A DNA stretch of 64,000 bases. Source: Paraburkholderia bryophila. GTDB taxonomy: Bacteria; Pseudomonadota; Gammaproteobacteria; Burkholderiales; Burkholderiaceae. How positions within the stretch are numbered: position 1 is the stretch's first letter; each line of letters opens with the position of its first letter. The stretch is taken from the NCBI RefSeq assembly GCF_003269035.1, contig NZ_QLTK01000001.1:124001-188000 (forward strand), given 5' to 3'. A model generated the notes under the pieces. The model worked only from the letters and a program-made list of their open reading frames with translations, was not told the origin of the DNA and did not search any database. Positions 33,569-44,065 of the stretch are shown here, in pieces. The position numbers were made by a program, and so were the translations under genes.

Positions 33569-34120
33569 TCATGGCAGCATGCGCTGCAAAATCCGGTCCC
33601 TCAGCACGAAGCGATGAAACAGCGCTGCCGCCACGTGCAGCGCGATCAGCGCGAACAGCACCCACGCCAGAACGCCGTGAATATCGCCCATCGCGTGACC
33701 GACAGGCGACCCCACCGGCGCGATGGCCGGATACGGCAGCAGACCCAGCAGCCTGACCGACCAGCCGCGCGACGACGCATTGGCCCACCCCAACACCGGC
33801 ACGACCACCAGGGCGACATACAGCAGTCCGTGCGTGATATGCGAAACGACGCTGAGAACCGGCGACAACGCCGCGGGCGCCGGCCTGTGCGTGAAGCGCC
33901 AGACGATCCTCAGCACCACGACCGCGATCAACGTTGCGCCCACACCGAGATGCCACGCAATCAACCCGTCCGGTCGCGTGTCCTTGTGTACGTCCGGCAT
34001 GGTCCAGCCGAGCACGAACTGGGCGGCGATCAGCACGACCACCAGCCAATGAAAAAACTTCGCTACGGCGTCATAGGCCATCAGGTCGCGGCGTGAACTG
34101 GCTTCGTTGGATCGCATCAT
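33569..34120 (-). CDS. Cytochrome b561-type membrane protein
   Basis: A four-helix diheme b-type cytochrome, about 183 residues. Heme-ligand candidates are in the usual helices: AKFFHWLVV (first), LIAWHLGVG, SHITHGLLY, and HGVLAWVLFALIALHVAAALFH. It belongs to the bacterial cytochrome b561 group that moves electrons between quinone and periplasmic partners. The start is uncertain: ATG 34120 or 34117, or ATG 34081 (MAYDAVAKFFHW). A direct-repeat box matching those near the hopanoid genes lies at 34234, 114 bp upstream, so it may share their regulator. Confidence 0.82.
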   Translation of the reverse strand: MMRSNEASSRRDLMAYDAVAKFFHWLVVVLIAAQFVLGWTMPDVHKDTRPDGLIAWHLGVGATLIAVVVLRIVWRFTHRPAPAALSPVLSVVSHITHGLLYVALVVVPVLGWANASSRGWSVRLLGLLPYPAIAPVGSPVGHAMGDIHGVLAWVLFALIALHVAAALFHRFVLRDRILQRMLP

Positions 34121-34669
34121 GATGATTACGTGGGTGGTGGTTGGGCGGTGGTTGGGTTGTCGTGCAATACCGGCGGCGTCGCCTGGGCGCTCTGCGTGCG
34201 GCGCGCGCGCTCTGGCGATGCTACGGAGCAAAGCTTAAGAAAAGCTGATGTCAGGCGGATGTTGCCCGACTTGTGCGCGGTCCGACCGTCCGTGCGAGCT
34301 ACGTCAAACGCGCGAGCGCCGGCTGACAATGTTGCACGGCGCCCTCAGTCTGCAACTGAATGTATCCGCTGCGCCAATCGGCAACGCAACACAATGCCGT
34401 ATAGATAACGGCCGTTCATACATCGGACGCTTTACTCGCGCTGGCCACCGCATTGCGCGACGACGCGGCTTTTTTCATCGTGCGTTCAATGGCTTGGCCG
34501 CCCATGCCGCGACGGTGCGGTGCTCGCCTGTCAGCGTCGATCATCGCCATCCCATACGTCCTGCGCAGCTACGGCACGAGCCGGGATCGACACGTCCTGT
34601 TACACACGAACACATCGGTAATGGCGCCGCTCAGTAGAGTTCGGTCACACGCAACAACGGAGCAACGTC
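34121..34669. other. Intergenic region, cytochrome b561 / lipoprotein
   Basis: In this 549-bp stretch the only clear signal is the direct-repeat box at 34234-34250. Open frames exist but lack hydrophobic pattern, ribosome binding sites, and family resemblance. The right end holds the leader of the small lipoprotein gene. Confidence 0.5.
34234..34250. promoter_or_regulatory. OmpR-type direct-repeat box upstream of cytochrome b561
   Basis: CTTAAG-AAAAG-CTGATG keeps the 6-5-6 layout seen at 17836 and 23885, with one mismatch in the second hexamer. It lies 114 bp before the cytochrome gene start, a distance like that at hpnJ. Confidence 0.45.
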
Positions 34670-34786
34670 ATGAAACGAATCCTCGCGCTGGTCATTCTCG
34701 CCGTCACGCTCGGCAGTGCTTTAGGCGGTTGCATCGTGGTGCCCGCTGGCGGCTATCACGATCACTACTATCACGATCGTTACTAG
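34670..34786 (+). CDS. Very small lipoprotein with His/Tyr-rich tail
   Basis: A 38-residue protein: MKRILALVILAVTLGSALGG then Cys21, a fit to a lipoprotein signal with lipobox LGGC. The mature part is only 18 residues and ends YHDHYYHDRY, with four His and several Tyr. GGAG lies eight bases before the ATG at 34659-34662. It lies 53 bp before another exported His-rich protein. A metal-binding or envelope role is possible; no family was recognised. Confidence 0.7.
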   Translation: MKRILALVILAVTLGSALGGCIVVPAGGYHDHYYHDRY

Positions 34787-34839
34787 GCCTCGCTTGCGCC
34801 AGACCCCTCACACTCAATCGTAGAAACCGAGAATAAAAC

Positions 34840-35229
34840 ATGAGCAATTCACGAAGCCGCTGGTGGTCGACAGCGATCGTTGCAGGGTTGGGAATCGGCG
34901 CGTCGTCGGTGGCGCTCGCGCACGTCGACGTGGGTGTGAACATCGGCATCCCGGGCGCGGTGTATGCGCCGCAACCGGTCTATGCCGCGCCGCCTCCGCC
35001 GCCGGTTTACGCACCCGCTCCGCCGGTCGTCGTGGTGAGTCCGGGCTGGTACGGCGAGCGCTATTACGACGGTCACCGTTACTGGGAACGTCGCGAGTGG
35101 GAAGCACGTCATCGCGACGAACGCGAATGGCACGACGCCCGCGGTCCGCACGGCGACTGGCACGGTCCCGAGGGTCGCGATCACTACGATCATGGCCACG
35201 ACGGCGATTGGCACGGCAACAACCATTGA
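34840..35229 (+). CDS. Exported protein with Pro/Tyr/Val linker and His-rich C-terminus
   Basis: A 129-residue protein with a Sec signal peptide (STAIVAGLGIGASSVALA, cut before HVDVG), a Pro/Ala/Val/Tyr-rich spacer (YAPQPVYAAPPPPPVYAPAP), and a C-terminal half rich in Trp, Arg, Asp and His (HDARGPHGDWHGPEGRDHYD). Proteins of this kind, found in many proteobacteria, are poorly understood; periplasmic metal binding is suggested by the tail. It follows the small lipoprotein, and probably shares its transcript. Confidence 0.8.
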   Translation: MSNSRSRWWSTAIVAGLGIGASSVALAHVDVGVNIGIPGAVYAPQPVYAAPPPPPVYAPAPPVVVVSPGWYGERYYDGHRYWERREWEARHRDEREWHDARGPHGDWHGPEGRDHYDHGHDGDWHGNNH

Positions 35230-35306
35230 TGCCTGCGCCAGGCAGCGTCGCTGACGAAGCCGGAACGCGCAGCCATTCGCGCCACACCTATTCGAGGAGC
35301 GACGCC

Positions 35307-35555
35307 TTGCTACGCAGCGAACCACGACGCGTCACCGCGCAGATCGACGACAAGGTCGTCTGCGCCGAATACAGCGAACAGACCGGCCGATTATGTGTGC
35401 GTCAGGATGGCGCGCTGCTGCGCGAGTGGTTTCCACCGCATTCGTGGATGGCGATTGCTTCGGTAGCAGGCGCGCGGCATTGGGGCACGCGGCCAACGGA
35501 CGACGATCTGATCGCGCTGCTGCACAACGAGATGACGTTGATGCGGACGTCGTGA
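35307..35555 (+). CDS. Small protein of unknown function, TTG start
   Basis: An 82-residue protein starting LLRSEPRRVTAQIDDKVVCAEYSEQTGRL if TTG 35307 is used; GAGGAG lies six bases before it, which decides the start. It reads like a real soluble protein (REWFPPHSWMAIASVAGARHWG, PTDDDLIALLHNEMTLM) with no repeats. No family was recognised. It follows the His-rich exported protein by 77 bp. Confidence 0.5.
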   Translation: MLRSEPRRVTAQIDDKVVCAEYSEQTGRLCVRQDGALLREWFPPHSWMAIASVAGARHWGTRPTDDDLIALLHNEMTLMRTS

Positions 35556-35665
35556 TGTCGAGCCCGATCCCGATTCAAGCGGGTTGTGAATTGTGAATTG
35601 TGGATTGCACATTGCCCGCGACGGCGAACTCGTCGCCGTCGCGGGCCCAAGTCGTGCGCCCGCGT

Positions 35666-35917
35666 TTAGCGAGCGTTGCGGATTGGCGGCGAATAGGAGC
35701 TCACCGTCGTGTCGTTGGCGTAACCCGCTTGCCACGTACCACGGCTGCCCGAACCATAACCGCTGTTGGCGCCCTGCGCCGCATTCTGTTGATCGGCCGG
35801 CGACGCCTGCACCGACTGCGCGTCTTGCGCCGCCGGCTGCATGGATGACTCGGCAAATGAGGCTACCGGCACGGCCAACGCCACCGCGATAGCAACGGTT
35901 TGAATGAGCGACTTCAT
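35666..35917 (-). CDS. DUF4148-type small exported protein
   Basis: An 83-residue exported protein, common as many paralogues in Burkholderiaceae. A signal peptide (MKSLIQTVAIAVALAVPVASFA) precedes a Gln/Ala/Ser-rich part and the family-typical end with GYGSGSRGTWQAGYA, here AGYANDTTVSSYSP. GGAGG precedes ATG 35917. The function is unknown. It is a single-gene unit. Confidence 0.72.
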   Translation of the reverse strand: MKSLIQTVAIAVALAVPVASFAESSMQPAAQDAQSVQASPADQQNAAQGANSGYGSGSRGTWQAGYANDTTVSSYSPPIRNAR

Positions 35918-36125
35918 GAAACCACCTCCAGAATTTGTCTCCGCATTTATTTCTAAACGCGCCGTGAATCTGGCTATCACCACAGCCATATACACAGTCT
36001 AGGTGCCCGGTGATAGGGGATAAATCCGCTAATCCTGAATACACTGTTGCTTTGCGCACGACAATGAAAACGACGGTGCTTCGACCCGTGCAGAGCGCCG
36101 CGTTACGCGCCCCGCTCGCTCATTG

Positions 36126-37466
<1,341 letters not shown>

Positions 37467-37583
37467 CTAGTGGATCGAAAAGCGCGCTAACGCTGTCCAG
37501 GCGGAGCTTGTGGCTCATTCGCCGGATAACCGTTGCGGGTTTGCTGCGTTCGGTGGACCTAAGGTAAACACCGACGCGTTTTA

Positions 37584-39155
37584 CTAAGCGAGAAACAGGC
37601 GATAGACCGGATTCTGCGTCTCTTCCCAGTTCGGATAACCGAGCGTGGCAAGAAACTGGTCGAACGTGGGGTTCTCGCTTTCGGGCACCTGAATGCCGAC
37701 GAGGATCGAGCTATAGTCCGCACCCTGGTTGCGGTAATGGAACAGGCTGATGTTCCAGTTCGGCGCCATCGACGACAAAAACTTCATCAACGCGCCGGGC
37801 CGTTCGGGAAACTCGAAACGGAACAGACGTTCGTGGTGCGCGAGCGGCGAGCGGCCGCCGACCATGTAGCGGATGTGCTGCTTCGAGAGTTCGTCGAAAG
37901 TCAGATCCACGGTCGCGAAACCGTGCGCTTCGAACGCGCCCGCGATCTGCGCCGATTCGCTGCGATTGCGGATCTGCACGCCCACGAAGATATGCGCGGA
38001 ATTCGCATCCGCGATCCGGTAGTTGAATTCGGTGACGCTGCGCGTGCCGAGCAGTTCGCAGAAACGCCGGAAGCTGCCGCGCTCTTCGGGGATCGTCACG
38101 GCGAAAACCGCTTCGCGCGCTTCACCCACTTCGGCGCGCTCGGCGACGAAACGCATGCGATCGAAATTCATGTTCGCGCCCGACGTGATCGCGATCAGTG
38201 TCTGATTCTCGATGCCTTCGCGCTCGGCGTATTGTTTCGCGCCGGCGACAGCGAGCGAGCCCGCGGGTTCGAGCACGCTGCGGGTGTCCTGGAAGACGTC
38301 CTTGATCGCGGCGCAGAGCACGTCGGTGTTCACGAGCAGCACGTCGTCGAGATAGTCGCTGCACAGGCGGAAGGTTTCTTCGCCCACCAGCTTCACTGCG
38401 GTGCCGTCGGAGAACAGCCCCACTTCGCTCAGCGTGACGCGCTCGCCCGCTTTCAGCGAGACGGCCATCGCGCACGAATCGTCGGTCTGCACGCCGATCA
38501 CCTTGATCTCCGGGCGCACCGATTTCACGTACGCTGCAACGCCCGCCGCCAGCCCACCACCGCCGATCGGCACGAAGATCGCGTGGATCGGCCCCTGGTG
38601 CTGGCTCAGAATTTCCATCGCGACGGTGCCCTGGCCCGCGATCACGTACGGATCGTCGAACGGATGCACGAAGGTCAGTCCGCGCTCTTCCTGCAACTTC
38701 ACCGCGTGACCATAGGCATCGCTGTACGACTCGCCGAACTGCACGATCTCGACGGTCGGGCCGCCATGCGAGCGCACTGCATCGACCTTCAGTTGCGGCG
38801 TGGTCACCGGCACCACGATGATCGCTTTCACGCCCATACGCGCCGCCGACAACGCCACCCCCTGCGCATGATTGCCCGCCGATGCGGTAATCACGCCACG
38901 CTCCAGCGCTTCCGCTGGAATGTGCGCCATCTTGTTGTACGCGCCGCGCACCTTGAACGAGAACACCGGCTGGTTGTCCTCGCGCTTCAGATAGACCGGA
39001 TTGCGCAGACGTGCCGACAGATTCGGCGCGTGTTCGAGTTCGGTCTCGCGGGCCACGTCGTACACGCGGGCGGTCAGGGTTTTCTTCAGATAGTCGTGAC
39101 GAAGCGCGACGCTTTCAGCGGCTTCGGCCGCCTGGGTGAGTTCGTGTAACGGCAA
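37584..39155 (-). CDS. ilvA: Threonine ammonia-lyase, biosynthetic
   Basis: PLP enzyme making 2-oxobutanoate from threonine for isoleucine synthesis. The 523-residue form has the catalytic domain (PLP lysine Lys68 in SFKVRGAYNK; phosphate-binding GGGGLAAG) and two C-terminal ACT-like regulatory domains (about 340-523: RGSFRRFCELLGTRSVTEFNY, RPGALMKFLSSMAPNWNISLF), so it is the feedback-inhibited type. The start is TTG 39155, decided by AGGAG seven bases upstream and by the absence of ATG before the catalytic core. It is a single-gene unit. Confidence 0.94.
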   Translation of the reverse strand: MPLHELTQAAEAAESVALRHDYLKKTLTARVYDVARETELEHAPNLSARLRNPVYLKREDNQPVFSFKVRGAYNKMAHIPAEALERGVITASAGNHAQGVALSAARMGVKAIIVVPVTTPQLKVDAVRSHGGPTVEIVQFGESYSDAYGHAVKLQEERGLTFVHPFDDPYVIAGQGTVAMEILSQHQGPIHAIFVPIGGGGLAAGVAAYVKSVRPEIKVIGVQTDDSCAMAVSLKAGERVTLSEVGLFSDGTAVKLVGEETFRLCSDYLDDVLLVNTDVLCAAIKDVFQDTRSVLEPAGSLAVAGAKQYAEREGIENQTLIAITSGANMNFDRMRFVAERAEVGEAREAVFAVTIPEERGSFRRFCELLGTRSVTEFNYRIADANSAHIFVGVQIRNRSESAQIAGAFEAHGFATVDLTFDELSKQHIRYMVGGRSPLAHHERLFRFEFPERPGALMKFLSSMAPNWNISLFHYRNQGADYSSILVGIQVPESENPTFDQFLATLGYPNWEETQNPVYRLFLA

Positions 39156-39220
39156 GGCAAGCTCCTGTGCGGCAATAACGAATCAGCGGGAAATGCACCA
39201 GGAGGCAGGTAAGCGGACAT

Positions 39221-39247
39221 AAAAAAACCCGCCTCGTGGGGCGGGTT
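39221..39247 (-). terminator. Rho-independent terminator after the mprF-virJ unit
   Basis: AACCCGCC pairs with GGCGGGTT over a six-base loop (39226-39247). On the minus strand it is followed by seven T residues, so it ends transcription from the virJ-like gene, before ilvA. Confidence 0.85.
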
Positions 39248-39428
39248 AGTTTGTCACTTCGATGTCACTGCAGACCGACGCGCGCTAACCCACCATTCGA
39301 TGAATGATGCTAATAATCAGCGCAATACGGATGTCGAGGCAGTTCATGTCGGCGATCTTCGTTGACTTGGCACGCTTTGTCAATCCCTCGTCACGACGCC
39401 CGACACGATGTGCGGAGCGTCGCGGCGA

Positions 39429-40694
39429 TCAATCGTGCACGCCGCTCTGCTTCCTGAACGAGGCAAGAATGCGTTGCTCGAGCGCGTTGTAGTCGCGGCC
39501 GAAATGGTGGTCGCCCGACGTACGAATCACCTCGACGCCGGTCTTGCCCAGCGCCGGACACAACGTGTCCTTCTCGTCTTCGCCATAGAAGCATTGCATG
39601 AGCGAAGTCGGCACATGAGCCAGTTCCGGCTGCACCTTCAACGCCTTGTCGCTCGCCGGCATGCCGAGCCAACCGCCCACGCGAATCTGGAAATCGGCGT
39701 CCGGCGCGAAGCCGAGCAACGCGATCAGCGAGACCTTCGACTTCAGCGGTTCGGGCAAGCGGTTATAAGCGAACGGCATCACGTCGGCGCCGAACGAATA
39801 GCCGACCAGCGCGATGTGTTGCGCATGCCAGCGCGCGCCATAGGTCTGCATGATGCGCGCGAGGTCGCGACTGGTTTGCGCGGGCGACTTCTCGCTCCAG
39901 AAGTAGCGCAGGCTGTCCATGCCGACCACCGACACGCCGTCCTTCTGCAACGCCAGCGCAATGGTCTTGTCGAGATCGCGCCAGCCGCCGTCGCCGGAAA
40001 TCACGATCGCCATCAGGCCGTTCGGGTGCGCCGCCGGCAATTCGATCAGCGGCAGATCGGAGACGTCGTCGTCGCTGGTCGACAGCACTTGCAGATGCGG
40101 CGTGAGCAACGCGACGAGGCGCGCGCGATCGGCCGTCCCCGTGGTCGCTTTGTCGACGAAGCCCGGTATCTTGTCGCGGATCACCGTGGGGTCCGGCGGG
40201 CACGGCTGGAAGCGTGCGTCGAGCGTGCGTTCGGGATCCACGGAAACCGCGCCGGCAATCGTATTCGAGGGCGCCTGTTCGAGCACATGCATCGCGAGCG
40301 TCGCGCCTTGCCCCGTACCGGCGACGATCGGCGCGAAATAACGGGCCGACTGCGATTGCCGCTCGAGTTGATGGCTCAGCGATTCCGCGTCGCCCACCAG
40401 CTTGTGGCAGGTCTCTTTCGTCGCGGCCAGATTGGCGGCATAGCGCGCGCTATCCACGCCGACGGTCAACGCGCCAGCCTTGGCGAGCGCCTCGGCGCTC
40501 TGCTGATCCGCCGCGCTCCAGCCGCTCGCCTGCGAATACAGCACCACGAAGCCGCGCAACGGACCCGTGGGCTGCGTCACCGTCACGTCGCCGAAACGGC
40601 CGCCCGGCACGGTGGTGGGGGTTGCGTGCGCGAACGCGCTGCCGGTGACGAGGCTCGTCGCCACGGCGAGCCGGAAAAACGATTGCAAGGTCAT
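39429..40694 (-). CDS. virJ: VirJ-like periplasmic alpha/beta-hydrolase protein
   Basis: A 421-residue exported protein resembling the bacterial virulence protein VirJ/AcvB C-terminal family. Signal peptide MTLQSFFRLAVATSLVTGSA; two hydrolase-like halves, the second with the family phrase VISGDGGWRDLDK and nucleophile elbow VGYSFGADV. AcvB/VirJ of Agrobacterium and relatives hydrolyse or handle lysylphosphatidylglycerol made by MprF-type synthases. The ATG overlaps the stop of mprF by 4 bp (ATGA), which supports a common role in lysyl-PG homeostasis. No type IV secretion genes are near. Confidence 0.88.
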   Translation of the reverse strand: MTLQSFFRLAVATSLVTGSAFAHATPTTVPGGRFGDVTVTQPTGPLRGFVVLYSQASGWSAADQQSAEALAKAGALTVGVDSARYAANLAATKETCHKLVGDAESLSHQLERQSQSARYFAPIVAGTGQGATLAMHVLEQAPSNTIAGAVSVDPERTLDARFQPCPPDPTVIRDKIPGFVDKATTGTADRARLVALLTPHLQVLSTSDDDVSDLPLIELPAAHPNGLMAIVISGDGGWRDLDKTIALALQKDGVSVVGMDSLRYFWSEKSPAQTSRDLARIMQTYGARWHAQHIALVGYSFGADVMPFAYNRLPEPLKSKVSLIALLGFAPDADFQIRVGGWLGMPASDKALKVQPELAHVPTSLMQCFYGEDEKDTLCPALGKTGVEVIRTSGDHHFGRDYNALEQRILASFRKQSGVHD

Positions 40695-43291
40695 GAACGC
40701 CGGCCTCCTGCCAGCAATGACAGGTCCGCGAGCGTGAAGAACACGCCGACCGAACCCGACGCCGCGAGATAGCGCGGCTCCCAATGCGGTTGGAACTTGC
40801 TCTTGAAAGCTCGCAGACCGCGGAAGTTGTAGAAGCGGCCGCCGAAGCGCCACACGATGCCGGCAAACCGGTGCCAGCGCGACGCGAGCGGCGTCGGCTG
40901 CATGCCGGAAAGCGGCGCGATACCCAGACTCAGCGAGCGGAACCCCGCCTGCTTCAGATGCAAGGCGAGTTGCGTGAACAGATATTCCATCGCATACGAC
41001 GACGCGCTTTCCACGTGACGCATCACGCCGACCGTCGCCTCGGTGTTCATATCGGTCGTCATGAAGGTCACGAAGGCGGCCGGCTCGCCGTTCTGGCGCA
41101 CCAGCATCACCGATTGCGCTGCGAGGTATTCGTCGGTAAACGCGGCCACCGAAAAGCTTTTCTCGCGCGCGTCGCGGCTGTCGAGCCAGCCGTCGGAAAT
41201 CTCGCGCAGCGTGTCGAGCGACGCCGGCACGTTGGCCTGATCGATCACTTCGACGCTGAAGCCGTCGCGCTCGCCGCGCTTGAGCGCATAGCGAAGATGC
41301 GCGCGATGCGAGCCCTTCAGATCGAAATCGTCGAGCGCCACGTGCGCTTCCTCCCCGAGCTTCATCAACGTGAGGCCGGCGTCGAGATACAGCGGCAAGG
41401 CATTGGCGCGTACCTGATAAAACGCCGCGCGGCCGCCGTGAGCATGGGCGAGCGCAACGAACTTGCCGATCAGACCCGCCCACTCTTCGCGCGGTCCCAC
41501 CGGATCGTGCAGCGCGGCCCACGTGCGGCCGTATTTCGCGTACATCAGGAAGGCTTCGCGCGATTCGGAGAACAGAAAGCTCTTGTCGCCCATCAGCGCG
41601 AGACCGGCGTCGCTGCGTTCCTGCGCCCGCACGATGCGCGCCGCGTCGTGCAGATCTTCCGGCGCCGGCTTGACGAAGCGGCCCGCGGCCGGACGCAACA
41701 ACTGCCAGAACGCGAAGATCGCTGCGAACAGACTCGCCGCCAGCGTCGCGCGCAGCGCGCGCGGCGCGCGTTCGTCGAAGGCGAATTGCCACCACAGGTC
41801 GCGCGTGTACGGCACGTCGCGGAAGGCGAACAGCATGACCCACACGGCCAGCATCAGCACCATCGCGATCGACACCAGCCAGCCCGACGTAAAGCGTTCG
41901 GCGAACAGCGACGAATGACGGTTGAAGCGCCGCCGCGTGGACAGCAGCAGCGCGATCAGCGTGCCGAGCACACCCGCTTCGACGAACGCGAGACCCTTGG
42001 TCAGCGACAGCCCGAGGCTCAGCACGGCCAGCAGCAGCGTCATCCACCAGGCGGCGTCCAGACGCCGCAGCAAGCCGCGCGCGACGAACAGCAGCAGCAC
42101 GCCGAGCACGCTGCACAGCATCTGCGAACTTTCGAGCACCCACAGCGGCAGCACGTCGCGCAGAATCAGGATGCGTTGCCAGAAGGCGGGCGTCGCGCTG
42201 GAAATCACCAGCATGCCGCCGACCAGAAACGTGACGAGGCTCAGAAACAGCGGCGCGAGTTTCGACACGCCCGCCGCATGCCGCAGCGGCAAACGGCTTT
42301 TCAGCGCGCGGCCTTCGAAACCCGCGAGCAAGGCCGCCGACACGATCAGCGGCACCCCGAAGTAGATCGCGCGATAGGCGAGCAGTGCGGCGACCATCTG
42401 ATGCGTCTGCACGCTGCCGTTCAGCGCGAACACCATGGCCGCTTCGAACACGCCGACGCCGCCGGGCGTGTGGCCGATCATGCCGAGCAGCATGGCCGCC
42501 GCGTAGATGGTGACGAAGCTCACGAAGCTCACTTCCGCATGCGGCAGCAGCGCCCACAGCGCAAGGCCCGCGGCCACCACGTCGAGCACGGCCAGGGCGA
42601 TTTGCGCGAGCAGATCGCGGCGCGCCGGAATATCGAACGACAACCACTGCCAGCGCGTGCGCACCGGCCGGGTTTCACGACGGCACGCGGTCGCCGCCAG
42701 CGCGAGCGCGATCAGCAGGGCCGCGCCGGTCCAGCGCAGCGTGAACGGTGCGAGATGCAGCATCGGCGCGAGCGTGTCGGCCGCGCCCACCATGCCGAGC
42801 GCCGTCATCAACACCAGCGCGAGCGCCAGCGACACGCTCGTGAACACCGTCATCCGCCCGATCTGCACGGGCGTCACGCCCGTCACACCATAGACGCGCG
42901 CGCGCACCGCGCCGCCCGTCAGCGCGCCGAAACCGGTGGCGTTGCCGAGCGCGGAACCCGCCGTGGCGCCGACCCACAACGCCACGCGCGGCACCGTGGC
43001 GCCGAGATAGCGCAAACCGACCGCGTCGCGGCCGACCAAGGCGACGTAGCTGAGCGCGGTCGCGCCGAGCGCGGCGCTCCACTCGCCGGCGCTCAGATGA
43101 CGCAACTGACGCATCACCGAGCGGTAGTCGACCGCTTGCGACAGATGTTGCAAGACGACCAGCAGCAGCCCGCAAATGACGAGCGCGAGCACGGGCGAGA
43201 GCATGCCGCGGCTGCCGAGCGTCTTCGATGCACGGCTCAGCAGCGCGCCGAGCCGGTCGAATTTCTTGTTGTTTCGGTGGAATAAGGTCAA
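40691..43291 (-). CDS. mprF: Bifunctional lysylphosphatidylglycerol synthase/flippase
   Basis: An inner-membrane protein of about 866 residues. The N-terminal two thirds hold about 14 helices (flippase domain); the C-terminal catalytic domain transfers lysine from Lys-tRNA to phosphatidylglycerol, with ESREAFLMYAKYGRTWAAL, RLRYALKRGERDGF-like RAHLRYALKRGERDG, and SLGIAPLSGMQPTPLASRW. The start is uncertain: TTG 43291 (LTLFHRNNKKFDRLG) has AAGG upstream; a GTG at 43378 or ATG at 43204 is possible. The virJ-like gene is coupled downstream. The product lowers surface negative charge and gives resistance to cationic peptides. Confidence 0.92.
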   Translation of the reverse strand: MTLFHRNNKKFDRLGALLSRASKTLGSRGMLSPVLALVICGLLLVVLQHLSQAVDYRSVMRQLRHLSAGEWSAALGATALSYVALVGRDAVGLRYLGATVPRVALWVGATAGSALGNATGFGALTGGAVRARVYGVTGVTPVQIGRMTVFTSVSLALALVLMTALGMVGAADTLAPMLHLAPFTLRWTGAALLIALALAATACRRETRPVRTRWQWLSFDIPARRDLLAQIALAVLDVVAAGLALWALLPHAEVSFVSFVTIYAAAMLLGMIGHTPGGVGVFEAAMVFALNGSVQTHQMVAALLAYRAIYFGVPLIVSAALLAGFEGRALKSRLPLRHAAGVSKLAPLFLSLVTFLVGGMLVISSATPAFWQRILILRDVLPLWVLESSQMLCSVLGVLLLFVARGLLRRLDAAWWMTLLLAVLSLGLSLTKGLAFVEAGVLGTLIALLLSTRRRFNRHSSLFAERFTSGWLVSIAMVLMLAVWVMLFAFRDVPYTRDLWWQFAFDERAPRALRATLAASLFAAIFAFWQLLRPAAGRFVKPAPEDLHDAARIVRAQERSDAGLALMGDKSFLFSESREAFLMYAKYGRTWAALHDPVGPREEWAGLIGKFVALAHAHGGRAAFYQVRANALPLYLDAGLTLMKLGEEAHVALDDFDLKGSHRAHLRYALKRGERDGFSVEVIDQANVPASLDTLREISDGWLDSRDAREKSFSVAAFTDEYLAAQSVMLVRQNGEPAAFVTFMTTDMNTEATVGVMRHVESASSYAMEYLFTQLALHLKQAGFRSLSLGIAPLSGMQPTPLASRWHRFAGIVWRFGGRFYNFRGLRAFKSKFQPHWEPRYLAASGSVGVFFTLADLSLLAGGRRS

Positions 43292-43748
43292 TGCGGGCCT
43301 TGCGTGGAGCAGTCGCGACGACGGAAACGTCCATCGCGGCGTCGCCTTACTCAGGCGATTACAAATGGATAACGGCACCGAATCGAAAAGGTTGACAGCG
43401 TCAGCCGGTTCGCCGGGAATTAACCTGGGGCGCGAATCGAAATGAGGTCACTCACGACCAGCGGGTGTGCCTGACGCGGGCACTCCGGTCAAAACGGTCG
43501 ATCTTGCCGGATGCCGATGGCGGCTGACAGAAACCCTGCGGCCGAAAGGGGCTGAAGTTTAAACGCTAATCGGGCTGCCGAGCCGAAAGATTCGATCTTC
43601 ATGCGACTTGCATGGTGCGATCGGGCCCACATTAATCCCCGGGCGCGCGGCATCAAGATTCGCGCGTCGTGTGCCGTAATCGAGATCAAGGCAGACGTGC
43701 AACGCGCATTGCACGCACCGAGCGAACCAGGACACACGAGGGAGAACG
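43292..43748. other. Intergenic region between mprF and the first small protein gene
   Basis: This 457-bp stretch has mprF's promoter region on its left. I found no further gene with family resemblance or ribosome binding site, and no structured RNA that I recognise. Confidence 0.45.
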
Positions 43749-43895
43749 ATGATGGCGGAACAGGATTGGGTGATGGCGGGGATTTATCTGGTCGGACTGG
43801 TGTCGATGGCGCTGCTGATGAGCGCGCTGTCCGCGCGTGCAACCAGGGAGCGCCCGCCGGTCGCGACAGTGCGGGCTCAGACCCACCGCGAGTAA
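43749..43895 (+). CDS. Small single-helix membrane protein, 48 residues
   Basis: MMAEQDWVMAGIYLVGLVSM continues into a hydrophobic helix (about 8-29) and a short Arg/Pro-rich cytoplasmic-like tail ending QTHRE. GGAG is correctly placed before ATG 43749. The frame is clean and the hydrophobic pattern strong, so it is probably expressed. No family was recognised. Confidence 0.6.
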   Translation: MMAEQDWVMAGIYLVGLVSMALLMSALSARATRERPPVATVRAQTHRE

Positions 43896-44065
43896 GGCGC
43901 AACGGCCGCGCGACGCTACGACGCTTTGGAAAGCGCGGCGCCCTGCGCGGCCTGAGTGGGCGCGTTCACGCGCTCCGCCCGGTTGTCCTGCTGTACTACG
44001 CTTCTACGCTTAACGCTCGTCCGACTGCGCCTTGACTACGGCTTGGCCTCAGCGAGACCACTGCT

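Noticed and set aside
34248..34637. A 129-codon plus-strand open frame before the lipoprotein gene
   Set aside because: No ribosome binding site, Arg/His-rich without pattern, and no resemblance to known proteins.
37737..39149. A long plus-strand open frame opposite ilvA
   Set aside because: Its text has no domain character and mirrors ilvA codon bias; ilvA is certain.
40784..43285. A very long plus-strand open frame opposite mprF
   Set aside because: It is rich in Arg, Gln and His and follows the third-position GC bias of the real gene on the other strand; mprF has clear family motifs, so this is an antisense shadow.
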